Virus record (IMG/VR): IMGVR_UViG_3300047560_001146
Span: 1 to 35,656 of that record
Origin: a virus
Length of the DNA stretch: 35,656 nt
Direction: 5' to 3' (one strand)
Shown: piece after piece, positions 1 through 8,499 of the stretch
Layout of the letters: each line of letters begins with the position of its first letter
Numbering within the stretch: position 1 is the first letter of the stretch
Program-made: the position numbers and the translations under genes
The notes under the pieces: generated by a model
The model's database searches: none
Told to the model about the DNA's origin: nothing
Seen by the model: only the letters and a program-made list of their open reading frames with translations

Positions 1-2
1 GA

Positions 3-866
3 AGTCAAGCATGGGCTTTTGGTATTTGTATGTTTATGCTTAGAACATCTTATAGTAAGATTCCAAATCTTTATCAAATATGGTACGGTGATGATTACTT
101 AGCACAACATTCTAAAAACATATTTGCAATCAATACAAATAAAATCAAAGGAAAGATTTCAGAAACATTAACTAAATTTAATGATCCAAACTGCGATGTT
201 TCAAAACGAATAGAACTAGACTCAAAAAATCTACTTAGATTCAATCATTTTAAAAATTCAAATAACTGGGATATTCCCTCTAATATGATTAAAATGTACG
301 AGTCTCAACGAAAAACTTTAGCGTTATCCAAAAACATATTCGAAACTGAATATGAACGGGCTAAAAAGACTCCTAGTGACATTAATCAAAATGTTCATAT
401 TCTTTATGAGTTAGCAAAAGAGTGTAAAACTGTCGTAGAACTAGGAGTTAGAACTGGAGTGAGCACACGAGCATTCTTAAATTCCGATGTTGATTTATTA
501 TCAATCGACATAGTAAAAAACGATCAAGTTCAACAATTATTTGATAAAGCAAAATCACATAACAAAAACGTTCGGTATATTATCGACAACGTTCTTAATA
601 TCGAAATTAATGAGGTTGATATGATTTTTATTGATACCCTACATACATATAACCAACTTAAACAAGAATTAAAGTTACACGGCAATAAATCTAAAAAGTA
701 TCTAGTGTTCCATGACACATATACTTTTGGATTGATAGGTGAAGACGGCATTGATAAAAAAGGGTTGCTTACCGCAATTATAGAATTTATGATTGACAAT
801 CCTCATTGGAAATTTAAAACTTTTAAGACTATCAATAACGGTATGACTGTACTTGAAAGAATGTAA
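3..866 (+). CDS. Probable glycosyltransferase-methyltransferase fusion, 5' end outside window
   Basis: The reading frame is already open at the left edge, so the true start lies upstream; the first ATG inside the window is at 30. From that ATG, residues 135-145 (VVELGVRTGVS) look like a SAM-binding glycine loop. Residues 197-210 (DMIFIDTLHTYNQL) and 227-234 (FHDTYTFG) fit a class I methyltransferase of the Methyltransf_24 type. The first 70 or so residues (WYGDDYLAQH, then RIELDSKNLLRF) resemble the C-terminal part of phage GT-A glycosyltransferases, so this may be a two-domain enzyme modifying a sugar on the virion or host surface. The methyltransferase call is fairly safe. The glycosyltransferase half is inference because most of it is missing. 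The next gene starts 27 bases downstream. Confidence 0.65.
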   Translation, partial: SQAWAFGICMFMLRTSYSKIPNLYQIWYGDDYLAQHSKNIFAINTNKIKGKISETLTKFNDPNCDVSKRIELDSKNLLRFNHFKNSNNWDIPSNMIKMYESQRKTLALSKNIFETEYERAKKTPSDINQNVHILYELAKECKTVVELGVRTGVSTRAFLNSDVDLLSIDIVKNDQVQQLFDKAKSHNKNVRYIIDNVLNIEINEVDMIFIDTLHTYNQLKQELKLHGNKSKKYLVFHDTYTFGLIGEDGIDKKGLLTAIIEFMIDNPHWKFKTFKTINNGMTVLERM

Positions 867-893
867 ATAGACTACAACTAATCAAAGGTTATT

Positions 894-1790
894 ATGAAAT
901 ATAGCATATTCCATCTTCAAGGTGGCATCGGAAAACATGTTGCAGCAACCGCAGTTGCAAAAGCAATTAAGAATACACATCCAGATAGAAAGTTAATTGT
1001 TGTATGTGCATATCCTGATATTTTTATTAATTTATCGTATGTGGATCGGGTATTCCAAATAGGAGCAACAAAATATTTTTATCAGGAATATGTTCAAGAC
1101 AAAGACTCAATTTTATTTTATCATGAACCATATTATACAACAAATCATATTCATAAACGTAAAAGACTAATCGAAAATTGGTGTGAGTTGTATAATATAC
1201 CATATTCTGGTGAAATGCCGGAAATAAAATTCAACAAATTACAATACAACATTTCAAAGGATATTTGGTCACGAAAGAAACCATTAATGATTTTACACAC
1301 TAATGGTGGAGTAATGGCAACAGATGCTAAACCATATGCATGGACCCGTGATATGCCCCCGACCCTTGCTCAAGAATTAATCGATTACTACAAGAAAGAT
1401 TATCATATCTTACAACTAACAAAAATGAATTCTCCAAAATTAGATGGTGCCGAACATGTCTTTTCAACACCCGATAAAATGTTATCTCTAATGGAGTATT
1501 TTAGTATAATACTTCACTCTAAAAAAAGAATACTTATTGATTCCTCAGTTCAACATGCGTGTGCTGCATTAAAAAAGAAATCAACAGTATTATGGAATGG
1601 AACAAGCCCTTCAGTATTTGGATATGATATGCATGATAATATATGTACTAATATCCCCTATGACTTTAAACTTCCTAACAGTTACTTGTTTGATTTTGAT
1701 TTTAACGGAAATGAAGTTGAATATCCGTTTGTAGACGATGTAAAATTGTTTGATATAAATATGATTATTGATTCGGTTAATAAACAATAA
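894..1790 (+). CDS. GT9-like (heptosyltransferase-type) glycosyltransferase
   Basis: This 298-aa protein has the two-Rossmann GT-B layout of the glycosyltransferase family 9 group. An N-terminal nucleotide-fold glycine loop (LQGGIGKHVAATAVAKAI, residues 8-25) is followed by a C-terminal region where RILIDSSVQHACAAL precedes STVLWNGTSPSVFGY. That C-terminal pattern matches the donor-binding side of GT9 enzymes, which act on nucleotide-heptose donors in lipopolysaccharide synthesis. The substrate here cannot be read from sequence. It sits between a methyltransferase-type protein and a sulfotransferase, which suggests a glycan-decoration module. A weak ribosome site (AAAGG) lies upstream of the ATG. 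Family assignment moderate; the biological role is inference. Confidence 0.6.
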   Translation: MKYSIFHLQGGIGKHVAATAVAKAIKNTHPDRKLIVVCAYPDIFINLSYVDRVFQIGATKYFYQEYVQDKDSILFYHEPYYTTNHIHKRKRLIENWCELYNIPYSGEMPEIKFNKLQYNISKDIWSRKKPLMILHTNGGVMATDAKPYAWTRDMPPTLAQELIDYYKKDYHILQLTKMNSPKLDGAEHVFSTPDKMLSLMEYFSIILHSKKRILIDSSVQHACAALKKKSTVLWNGTSPSVFGYDMHDNICTNIPYDFKLPNSYLFDFDFNGNEVEYPFVDDVKLFDINMIIDSVNKQ

Positions 1791-1800
1791 AGGTATATCA

Positions 1801-2700
1801 GTGGCAGAAAAATATTATTTTATGGCGGGACTACCGAGATCAGGTAGTTCATTACTCTCAGCAATTCTTAATCAAAACCCAAGATTCTATTCTGGTCCAA
1901 GTTCCCCAGTAACAGGATTAATGGTTGCTATGGAAGACACTATCGCAAATGACGAACTATTTAGAGCTTTTCCAAAAACCCAACAAGCTGGCGAATTAGT
2001 TGCAAATATTATTAATCATTATTATAGTGATGTGGAGAAACCAGTAATATTTGATAAAAATCGTTCATGGGTTAATAGGCTCCATTATATTCCGGGATAC
2101 TTCGGAGTTGAGGCAAAGGTATTATGCCCGGTGCGTGATCTTTCGGAAATTCTTGCATCGTTTATTGCAATGCATCGCCGGAATCCATTTGAAGTTAATG
2201 GAAAGATTAACTTCATTGATGAAATGCTTGTAAAAACAAATACACCATTAACTGATGATAATCGTTGTGCATTTATATCAAGTGATAATGGAATCCTTGG
2301 ACAAAGTTATAATGGAATCAAAAAAGCTCTTATGGAGGGTAAACAAAATCAACTTCATTTCATTGAATATAATGATCTTGTTAACAATCCAAAAGAAACT
2401 ATGCGAAAAATATATGATTTCTTAGGGGAAGAATATTTCGAACATGACTTTAGCAATTTAATAAATGTGCATCAAGAAGACGATGCGTCTGTGTATGGAA
2501 TTAGTGATATGCACGATGTTCGCAAAGAATTGTCTAAAACATCAATTGATCCTACAGAAATTTTATCTGAGTTCATTTTATCACAATGCAAAGATGCTGA
2601 ATTTTGGAGAGACTTATCCGATTACGAAGAATTTGAAGAAGTTGAACCATCCAATAACAATGAATCAATCAACGATGACACAAATATTATAGGAAGATAA
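1801..2700 (+). CDS. Sulfotransferase family protein
   Basis: This 299-aa protein carries the PAPS-dependent sulfotransferase signatures. The 5'-phosphosulfate loop near the N-terminus reads GLPRSGSSLLSAILNQNP, and a 3'-phosphate-binding stretch reads CPVRDLSEILASF about 100 residues later. LVNNPKETMRKIYDFLG is also typical of the family, where it lies near the end of the catalytic fold. I prefer the GTG start at 1801 because AAAGG sits 7 bases upstream. An ATG at 1768 would add 11 residues and overlap the preceding gene. The C-terminus is an acidic, Asn-rich tail. Transfer of sulfate to a sugar or protein is expected; the acceptor is unknown. Confidence 0.8.
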   Translation: MAEKYYFMAGLPRSGSSLLSAILNQNPRFYSGPSSPVTGLMVAMEDTIANDELFRAFPKTQQAGELVANIINHYYSDVEKPVIFDKNRSWVNRLHYIPGYFGVEAKVLCPVRDLSEILASFIAMHRRNPFEVNGKINFIDEMLVKTNTPLTDDNRCAFISSDNGILGQSYNGIKKALMEGKQNQLHFIEYNDLVNNPKETMRKIYDFLGEEYFEHDFSNLINVHQEDDASVYGISDMHDVRKELSKTSIDPTEILSEFILSQCKDAEFWRDLSDYEEFEEVEPSNNNESINDDTNIIGR

Positions 2701-2702
2701 AC

Positions 2703-2969
2703 ATGGAAAAAACACGAACACTCGAAGAAATTCAATATACCATTAAAGCAGCATTAGATAGCGTTTGGGTAATTGAAGATACTATTCAACAAATCGCCAA
2801 TGGCGAACCCGCAAATGAACAACGTAAAGGAAATATTGAACGAAATGTTGGTCATTTAAAGATTGTTGTAAGTCAACCCGATTTAATTGAATCTGGTGAA
2901 GATATCAGTGCATTACAGACTGCAATTGAACAGGGTGAAACTATTCTATCAGAATCTAGTTGGGTATAA
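2703..2969 (+). CDS. Small hypothetical protein
   Basis: An 88-aa, mostly helical, acidic protein that starts two bases after the sulfotransferase stop. I see no catalytic motif, membrane segment or signal peptide. Residue pattern (EEIQYTIKAALDSVWVIED, then NIERNVGHLKIVV) suggests two or three amphipathic helices. It is the last gene before the late promoter of the neck genes, so it belongs to the upstream transcript. Function unknown. It is probably real because it has an ATG, tight spacing and coding-like composition. Confidence 0.6.
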   Translation: MEKTRTLEEIQYTIKAALDSVWVIEDTIQQIANGEPANEQRKGNIERNVGHLKIVVSQPDLIESGEDISALQTAIEQGETILSESSWV

Positions 2970-2998
2970 CTAACTAGATAATTGTTTGGCCAGAATTA

Positions 2999-3006
2999 GA
3001 TAAATA
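2999..3006 (+). promoter_or_regulatory. T4-type late promoter (GATAAATA) for neck genes
   Basis: GATAAATA matches the T4 late consensus TATAAATA at 7 of 8 positions. It lies in the 63-base gap ahead of the gp13 gene. Such sites are recognised by the gp55 sigma factor with the gp45 clamp, both encoded in this window. Confidence 0.6.
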
Positions 3007-3032
3007 GTACAATACTAACTTATTTTATAAAA

Positions 3033-3812
3033 ATGGCCACAATAACATCTAGAAATCAGTTTAAAGATTACTGCCTTCGTCGCCTCGGTTTCCCTGTTAT
3101 CGACATTAATGTGGATGATGATCAGGTAGAAGATCGTATCGATGATGCAATACAATATTTTATTGATCGACATGCTGATGGAACACAAAAGTTTTATTAT
3201 GTGAAATTGTTGGATCAAACCGATATAAACAATCGATACATTAATCTAGATCCCTCTGTAGTTGTGGATAAATCGAACAACTCACTAGAAATAACAGGTG
3301 TAACTAGAATTTTTCCTGTGTATGATTCACAAGCAACATTCAATATGTTCGACCTTCGTTATCAGTTGCGTCTGAATGAACTCTATGACTTCACCTCCGC
3401 GTCATACATCAATTATACGATGACCCTGCAACACCTGAGAATGTTGGAACAATTGTTCTCTGGTGAAATTCCTATTCGTTATAACAGACACACGAGAAGA
3501 TTGTTTATCGACTGGAATTGGGGATCATCAGAAGCACCAGTAGGCACTGCGGTTGTACTAGAGTGTTATGCCACTTTAAATCCAGAAATTTATTCAAATA
3601 TGTGGGATGATCGTTGGTTGAAAGAGTATGCTACCGCACTGATCAAAGCAAATTGGGGTGCCAATCTTAAAAAATTCAAAGGCCTACAACTACCCGGTGG
3701 TGTTACATTGAATGCTGATGAGATTTCTCAAGAAGCTGCCGATGAAATACAAAGATTACGAGACAACATGGAGTCCGAATTCGGAGCACCATTAGAATTC
3801 TTCATGAACTAA
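3033..3812 (+). CDS. gp13: Neck protein gp13
   Basis: A 259-aa homologue of T4 gp13 (309 aa in T4), one of the proteins that closes the filled head and forms the neck to which the tail attaches. The opening pattern (SRNQFKDYCLRRLGFPVIDINV, then QVEDRIDDAIQYFID) and the later YATALIKANWGANLKKF are typical of gp13 in marine T4-like phages. Its place immediately before gp14 and gp15 supports the call. The ATG at 3033 has no clear ribosome site but follows the late promoter at 2999. The protein is shorter than T4 gp13, as is common in exo-T-even phages. Confidence 0.88.
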   Translation: MATITSRNQFKDYCLRRLGFPVIDINVDDDQVEDRIDDAIQYFIDRHADGTQKFYYVKLLDQTDINNRYINLDPSVVVDKSNNSLEITGVTRIFPVYDSQATFNMFDLRYQLRLNELYDFTSASYINYTMTLQHLRMLEQLFSGEIPIRYNRHTRRLFIDWNWGSSEAPVGTAVVLECYATLNPEIYSNMWDDRWLKEYATALIKANWGANLKKFKGLQLPGGVTLNADEISQEAADEIQRLRDNMESEFGAPLEFFMN

Positions 3813-3813
3813 T

Positions 3814-4701
3814 ATGGTCACAGGTTTAACAAATCACTATTTCAATAATTATAATGATAAGAATGAGCAAAGACTCATAGAAGACTTGATTGTTGAATCA
3901 ATCAAGATCATGGGTTTCCAAGCTTATTATGTGCCTATTTTTAATCCTGAAGATAGAGACATACTCTTCGGTGAAGATCCATTAAAGAAATTTAAATCGG
4001 CATATCCAATAGAAATGTATCTATCGACTGTTATGAATTATGATGGTGACAGGGATTATTTCTCCAAATTCGGACTCGAAATTAGAAATGAAGCTTCTGT
4101 CATTGTTTCTAAAAGAAGTTTCACACAGAGAATTCCTACCGATATCATAAGACCTAGAGAAGGTGATCTAGTATATGTTCCAGTTATCAATGGTGTAGGT
4201 AATCTTTTTGAGATTACTTTTACCGATCACACCAAAGACTTCTTTATGTTGGGCAGAAAAGTTCCATACTTCTATGAACTCAAACTCGAACAGTTCAGAT
4301 TCTCCCAAGAAATTATCGACACAGGTGTGGAAGAAATTGATTCTATTGTACAAGAAGTTGCATACACCATCGACCTTCATATGGGTTCTGGAGATGGAAA
4401 TTATCAAATGAGAGAAATCGTATATCAATCTCCAGACAGAACATTTGCCAACAATACAGCATATGCATCAGTTCAAAATTGGGATCGTCCTAGTAAAGTG
4501 CTATCAATTACATACATAAAAGGTGAATTTGCAGAAGGTGCAAATGTATTTGGCCAAACAAGCAATACAAGATACATATTGTCAAGTTATAATGATTTGG
4601 ATGTTGTAGTTAAAAATGACACCTACGATAATGATTTTATCAATATCAAAGGAACAGCACTATCTGACAACTCCGAATCCAACCCATTTGGTTCTATCTA
4701 A
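3814..4701 (+). CDS. gp14: Neck protein gp14
   Basis: A 295-aa protein in the gp14 position, starting one base after the gp13 stop. T4 gp14 (256 aa) forms the ring under gp13 in the neck. Features consistent with the family are the conserved segment YVPIFNPEDRDILFGEDP near residue 40 and RPREGDLVYVPVINGVGNLF in the middle. The stop codon overlaps the next start by one base (TAATG), implying translational coupling with gp15. The identification rests on synteny plus overall sequence character. Confidence 0.85.
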   Translation: MVTGLTNHYFNNYNDKNEQRLIEDLIVESIKIMGFQAYYVPIFNPEDRDILFGEDPLKKFKSAYPIEMYLSTVMNYDGDRDYFSKFGLEIRNEASVIVSKRSFTQRIPTDIIRPREGDLVYVPVINGVGNLFEITFTDHTKDFFMLGRKVPYFYELKLEQFRFSQEIIDTGVEEIDSIVQEVAYTIDLHMGSGDGNYQMREIVYQSPDRTFANNTAYASVQNWDRPSKVLSITYIKGEFAEGANVFGQTSNTRYILSSYNDLDVVVKNDTYDNDFINIKGTALSDNSESNPFGSI

Positions 4702-5693
4702 TGGCAAATATTATACACAACGATGTAATACGAAAAATAATATTGGCATTTGGCAATTTATTTAGCCAAATACCTTTGGTTCGTTACAAAGATTCAGACA
4801 CCAACGAATTTGAAAGATTCATTGTATCTTTGATTTATGCACCAAAAGAACAATATGTGCATCGTTTAAATGATGATCCAAACTTGGATGCAAGAGTGCA
4901 AGTTGTTATACCATCACTCTCTTATGAAATGATGGGCATGTCATATGATCCGTCTAGGAAACAAATCACTAATATTAAAAATTTTAGTAGAACTGCTGAA
5001 GGTGTTTTCTCACAATATAATCCAGTACCGTATGATTTTGACATTGACCTACACCTATATTCCAGAACCTTCGAAGATGCTCATCAGGTTGTAGAACATA
5101 TAGTTTCTTACTTTACACCAGATTACACTATCAGAGTGAATCTTGTTCCAGCATTAGGTATAGTGAAAGAACTTCCTGTAATTTTAAAGTCAATTGACAG
5201 GGACGTTACCTATGAAGGTGATCGTGAAGATGGATCAAGAAGAATTATATTCTCATTTCACTTTACAGTCAAAGGATTTATTTTCGGAAAGATCACAGAT
5301 ACCTCCGATAAATTGATCACACATTCGATCACATCAATATACAACAAAATTGATACTCATGATGTGTTTAATTTTGCACTAGCCAATAATGTAACCACAG
5401 TGTATAAATCAAAAGAATTAGTATATCAAGGCGTTTCTGTTAATATGGCCACAGCAACAGGAAATGTTATTAAACATAACACTGCCAATAACATATTACA
5501 AATAACCAACATTTTTGGTGATTTTATACCATCGGAACCAATTAAGGGAGCAACATCTAAATCTTCATACTACTATTCATCAAGTTCACCATCTCCAGGA
5601 AAAATTTCACAAATTGACATCAGAGTCCAACCTGCCGGAGCCAATGTTAATAGTAATTGGACTGCAAACACAATAATAACAGAATTTGAATAA
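4701..5693 (+). CDS. gp15: Tail terminator / sheath stabiliser gp15
   Basis: A 330-aa homologue of T4 gp15 (272 aa), the hexameric ring that caps the tail tube and stabilises the extended sheath at its head-proximal end. The N-terminus (DVIRKIILAFGNLFSQIPLVRY) and the central ARVQVVIPSLSYEMMGMSYDP with PVPYDFDIDLHLYSRTFED are characteristic. The protein is longer than in T4; the extra length is a C-terminal Ser/Thr/Asn-rich tail (about residues 265-330). It is translationally coupled to gp14 by a one-base overlap. Confidence 0.88.
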   Translation: MANIIHNDVIRKIILAFGNLFSQIPLVRYKDSDTNEFERFIVSLIYAPKEQYVHRLNDDPNLDARVQVVIPSLSYEMMGMSYDPSRKQITNIKNFSRTAEGVFSQYNPVPYDFDIDLHLYSRTFEDAHQVVEHIVSYFTPDYTIRVNLVPALGIVKELPVILKSIDRDVTYEGDREDGSRRIIFSFHFTVKGFIFGKITDTSDKLITHSITSIYNKIDTHDVFNFALANNVTTVYKSKELVYQGVSVNMATATGNVIKHNTANNILQITNIFGDFIPSEPIKGATSKSSYYYSSSSPSPGKISQIDIRVQPAGANVNSNWTANTIITEFE

Positions 5694-5706
5694 TGAGTAT
5701 ATCACT

Positions 5707-6144
5707 ATGGGAAAATTTGAGAAATCAATGGAAGAAATTTTCGATCTGGAACCGTTCAACGGAAATCCAAATATAGATCAAGACAAACGGGTAACCGTCC
5801 TGCCACCAGAGGATAAGTCAAATATTGAGCTAGGACTCAAACAAGACCTATCCGATGCATACGAACAATCTAAAGACAATCTTCAAGAGTTGATTGATAA
5901 TGGTAAAGAAGCAATGGAAGAACTGTTGCAAATTGCCAAAGAAGGTCAACATCCAAGAGCTTATGAGGTCTATGGCACGTTATTGAAAAACATGGTCGAT
6001 GCCAATAAAGAACTCCTTGCAATACAAAAACAGATGCAAGAACTCACAGGACAAAAAAAGTCTGCCACCAACAATAAGATTGATAAAGCAATCTTTGTTG
6101 GAACCGCGGCAGACCTGAATAAATTACTGAAAGATGAATCATAA
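5707..6144 (+). CDS. gp16: Terminase small subunit gp16
   Basis: A 145-aa protein in the gp16 position, close to T4 gp16 (164 aa). The small terminase recognises DNA and stimulates the gp17 motor. The central region (residues 45-110) is strongly helical (DAYEQSKDNLQELIDNGKEA, then HPRAYEVYGTLLKNMVDANK), as expected for the oligomerising coiled-coil core. I chose ATG 5707; an in-frame TTG at 5686 would overlap gp15 and is less likely. The stop overlaps the ATG of the following homing endonuclease, so packaging genes 16 and 17 are no longer adjacent. Confidence 0.85.
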   Translation: MGKFEKSMEEIFDLEPFNGNPNIDQDKRVTVLPPEDKSNIELGLKQDLSDAYEQSKDNLQELIDNGKEAMEELLQIAKEGQHPRAYEVYGTLLKNMVDANKELLAIQKQMQELTGQKKSATNNKIDKAIFVGTAADLNKLLKDES

Positions 6145-6749
6145 TGGCAGATTGTAAAAAATATAAACACCATATTATACCCAAACATACTGGAGGAACC
6201 GATGACCCCTCTAATTTGGTGGAATTAACTCTAGAAGAACATGCGGAAGAACACCGTTTATTATATGAAAAATATAATCGATGGCAAGACTATGTTGCAT
6301 GGAGAGGTCTGACCAATTCCATTGGTAAAGAAGAAATTATCAAGTTAAAACAATCCTTGGCAACAAAAGGAAAAAAACAATCAAAAAAACATATTGAATT
6401 GCGTACATCCAAAATAAAAGGCGAGGGAAACGGAATGTACGGCAAAACCGGACAATTAAATCCAATGTTTGGTAAAACAGGACAAATATCTCCACATTAC
6501 GGAAAAAAACACAGCGATGAAACTTGTAGGAAAAAACGACTTTCATTAATTGGAAAATCATATGAAGAACTCCATGGTAAAGAGAGGTCGGAACAGATAA
6601 AAGAAAAACTGAGAAAACCCAAAACAGAAGATCACATACAAAAATTAAGAAAACCAAAACCAAAAGTTGTCACCAGAATATGTGATAAGAAAGTTATGAC
6701 TTTAGGTAATTTTATGAATTGGTATAAAAATGGCCGACTTGCACCCTAG
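6144..6749 (+). CDS. HNH homing endonuclease between the terminase genes
   Basis: A 201-aa free-standing homing endonuclease. The HNH nuclease is at the N-terminus: KHHIIPKHTGGTDDPSNLVE followed by LTLEEHAEEHRLL, giving the His-His, Asn and His ligands of the beta-beta-alpha-metal fold. Downstream are short repeated NUMOD3-like DNA-binding units (NGMYGKTGQ, NPMFGKTGQ, SPHYGKKHSDETCRKK) and a very basic C-terminus. It starts on the gp16 stop (TAATG) and its last 20 bases overlap the gp17 start, so it is fully threaded into the operon. It is probably selfish DNA that cuts gene-16/17 alleles lacking it. It is not an intron: both neighbours are intact. Confidence 0.9.
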   Translation: MADCKKYKHHIIPKHTGGTDDPSNLVELTLEEHAEEHRLLYEKYNRWQDYVAWRGLTNSIGKEEIIKLKQSLATKGKKQSKKHIELRTSKIKGEGNGMYGKTGQLNPMFGKTGQISPHYGKKHSDETCRKKRLSLIGKSYEELHGKERSEQIKEKLRKPKTEDHIQKLRKPKPKVVTRICDKKVMTLGNFMNWYKNGRLAP

Positions 6750-8430
6750 TCAAAGTTACAGAGACAATCCACTACTCAAAAAAGCAGGTGTAAATACCAA
6801 CTACACCAAAACACAAGTTGAAGAGTATAAAAAGTGTGCTGCTGATCCAGTATACTTTGCAATGAACTATATGACCATCATCAACGTTGATGAAGGTCTT
6901 ATCAATTTTAAAATGTGGGAATTCCAGAAAGATATGTTGCGTATCTTTAAGGATAACCGTTTCGTAATCACCAAATGTCCTCGTCAGGTCGGAAAGACAA
7001 CAACCACTGTTGCGTATATGTTGTGGTTAACGTTGTTTCACAACGAACAAAACGTGGCCATTCTTGCTAACAAAGGACAGAATGCAAGAGACATTCTGGG
7101 TAAATATCAACTTGCATATGAAAATCTACCAGACTGGTTGCAACAAGGCGTTGTGACCTGGAACAAAGGTATGGTAGAACTCGAAAACAAATCAAAAATT
7201 ATTGCTGCATCCACCTCATCAGCTGCAATTCGTGGTGGTTCATTCAACCTAGTATTCTTGGACGAATTCGCATTCGTACCGACAAATATTGCAAATGAAT
7301 TCTTCACATCTGTCTATCCTGTAATTTCATCCGGCAAAAAGACTAAGATCATTATCGTTTCGACACCAAACGGTATGAATCTGTTCTATAAGTTGTGGCA
7401 GGATGCAATTGAGAAAAAGAGCAATTATACTCCTTTCGAAATTCATTGGTCTATGGTTCCCGGAAGAGATGAGGCCTGGAAAGAAGAAACGATAAGAAAC
7501 ACATCAGAAAGACAGTTTGCACAGGAATTTGAAACCCACTTTTTAGGAAGTTCAAACACATTGATATCTGGACATAAACTCCAGATGATGCACTATCATA
7601 ATCCAGTCTCGATACACGATCACTTAAACATCTATGAGTATCCAGTCAAAGCAGATGGAGATGAAATAAAAAAAGACCATCTGTATTGCATCACAGTAGA
7701 TCCATCAGAAGGCAGAAATCTGGACTCATGTGCATTCAGTGTTGTAGACATATCCACCACTCCATACAAACAGGTTGCAACATACAAAGATCCGTTGGTA
7801 CACATCATGTTGTTTCCAACTATGATCTACAATGCGGCAAGATTATATAATGATGCATATATTTTGGTTGAAATAAATAATAATCCACAAATTGCAGATG
7901 TATTACACAATGAATTGGAATACGAAAACCTTCTAAAAGTATTTACTGGTAATAAAAAGCCACAACAACTTTCTGCCGGTTTTGCAAGAGGTATTCAGAT
8001 GGGACTAAAAATGTCACCTCAAGCAAAAAGAATAGGTTGTTCGAACCTAAAAACTTTGATTGAAAGTGACAAATTGGTCATTAATGATTTTGACACCTAT
8101 TCAGAATTAACAACATTTGTGGCGAACAAAAATTCATTTGCGGCCGAAGAAGGCTCAAATGACGATCTCGTTATGACTCTAGTAATATTCGCATGGGCAT
8201 CCACACAAAAATATTTTAGAGAAATCGTCAGTCATGATCTTAGAAAACAACTACAATTAGAAAATCTTAATCAACTTGACGAAGAACTTTTACCGGCACC
8301 AATTATTGATGATGGATTAAATGAACAGTTTGAATTTATTGATGGAGATTTCTGGGAATCAGCAATACCGAATCAAAACAATATATCATCACATTGGCAG
8401 TTTTCGGGAAATAAGTTATTGAGAATGTAA
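6730..8430 (+). CDS. gp17: Terminase large subunit gp17
   Basis: The 566-aa DNA-packaging motor (610 aa in T4). The N-terminal ATPase shows Walker A at about residues 83-92 (CPRQVGKTTT) and Walker B with catalytic Glu at about 174-182 (LVFLDEFAF). The C-terminal RNase-H-like headful nuclease begins around residue 322 (TVDPSEGRNLDSCAFSVVD), with later acidic positions near NDDLVM. The start at 6730 lies inside the end of the HNH gene. Its first codons (ATGGCCGACTTG) resemble the HNH start (ATGGCAGATTGT), so the endonuclease may have captured the original 16/17 junction. Confidence 0.96.
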   Translation: MADLHPSQSYRDNPLLKKAGVNTNYTKTQVEEYKKCAADPVYFAMNYMTIINVDEGLINFKMWEFQKDMLRIFKDNRFVITKCPRQVGKTTTTVAYMLWLTLFHNEQNVAILANKGQNARDILGKYQLAYENLPDWLQQGVVTWNKGMVELENKSKIIAASTSSAAIRGGSFNLVFLDEFAFVPTNIANEFFTSVYPVISSGKKTKIIIVSTPNGMNLFYKLWQDAIEKKSNYTPFEIHWSMVPGRDEAWKEETIRNTSERQFAQEFETHFLGSSNTLISGHKLQMMHYHNPVSIHDHLNIYEYPVKADGDEIKKDHLYCITVDPSEGRNLDSCAFSVVDISTTPYKQVATYKDPLVHIMLFPTMIYNAARLYNDAYILVEINNNPQIADVLHNELEYENLLKVFTGNKKPQQLSAGFARGIQMGLKMSPQAKRIGCSNLKTLIESDKLVINDFDTYSELTTFVANKNSFAAEEGSNDDLVMTLVIFAWASTQKYFREIVSHDLRKQLQLENLNQLDEELLPAPIIDDGLNEQFEFIDGDFWESAIPNQNNISSHWQFSGNKLLRM

Positions 8431-8441
8431 ATTCACCATAA

Positions 8442-8449
8442 GATAAATA
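8442..8449 (+). promoter_or_regulatory. T4-type late promoter for tail sheath
   Basis: GATAAATA followed by T, 50 bases upstream of the gp18 ATG in the 69-base gap after gp17. It differs from the T4 late consensus only at the first position. A strong ribosome site (TAGGAG) follows before the gp18 start. Confidence 0.65.
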
Positions 8450-8499
8450 TCGTTATGGTATTATATTACCAGAAGAACTTAATATTTTAGGAGATTAAA

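Noticed and set aside
1768-1800. Upstream ATG start for the sulfotransferase
   Set aside because: It overlaps the preceding gene and has no ribosome site. GTG 1801 has AAAGG at proper spacing just before the conserved domain.
6144-6749. Intron-encoded endonuclease in a split terminase gene
   Set aside because: gp16 and gp17 are both intact and in separate frames, and no group I intron core is visible. It is a free-standing endonuclease.
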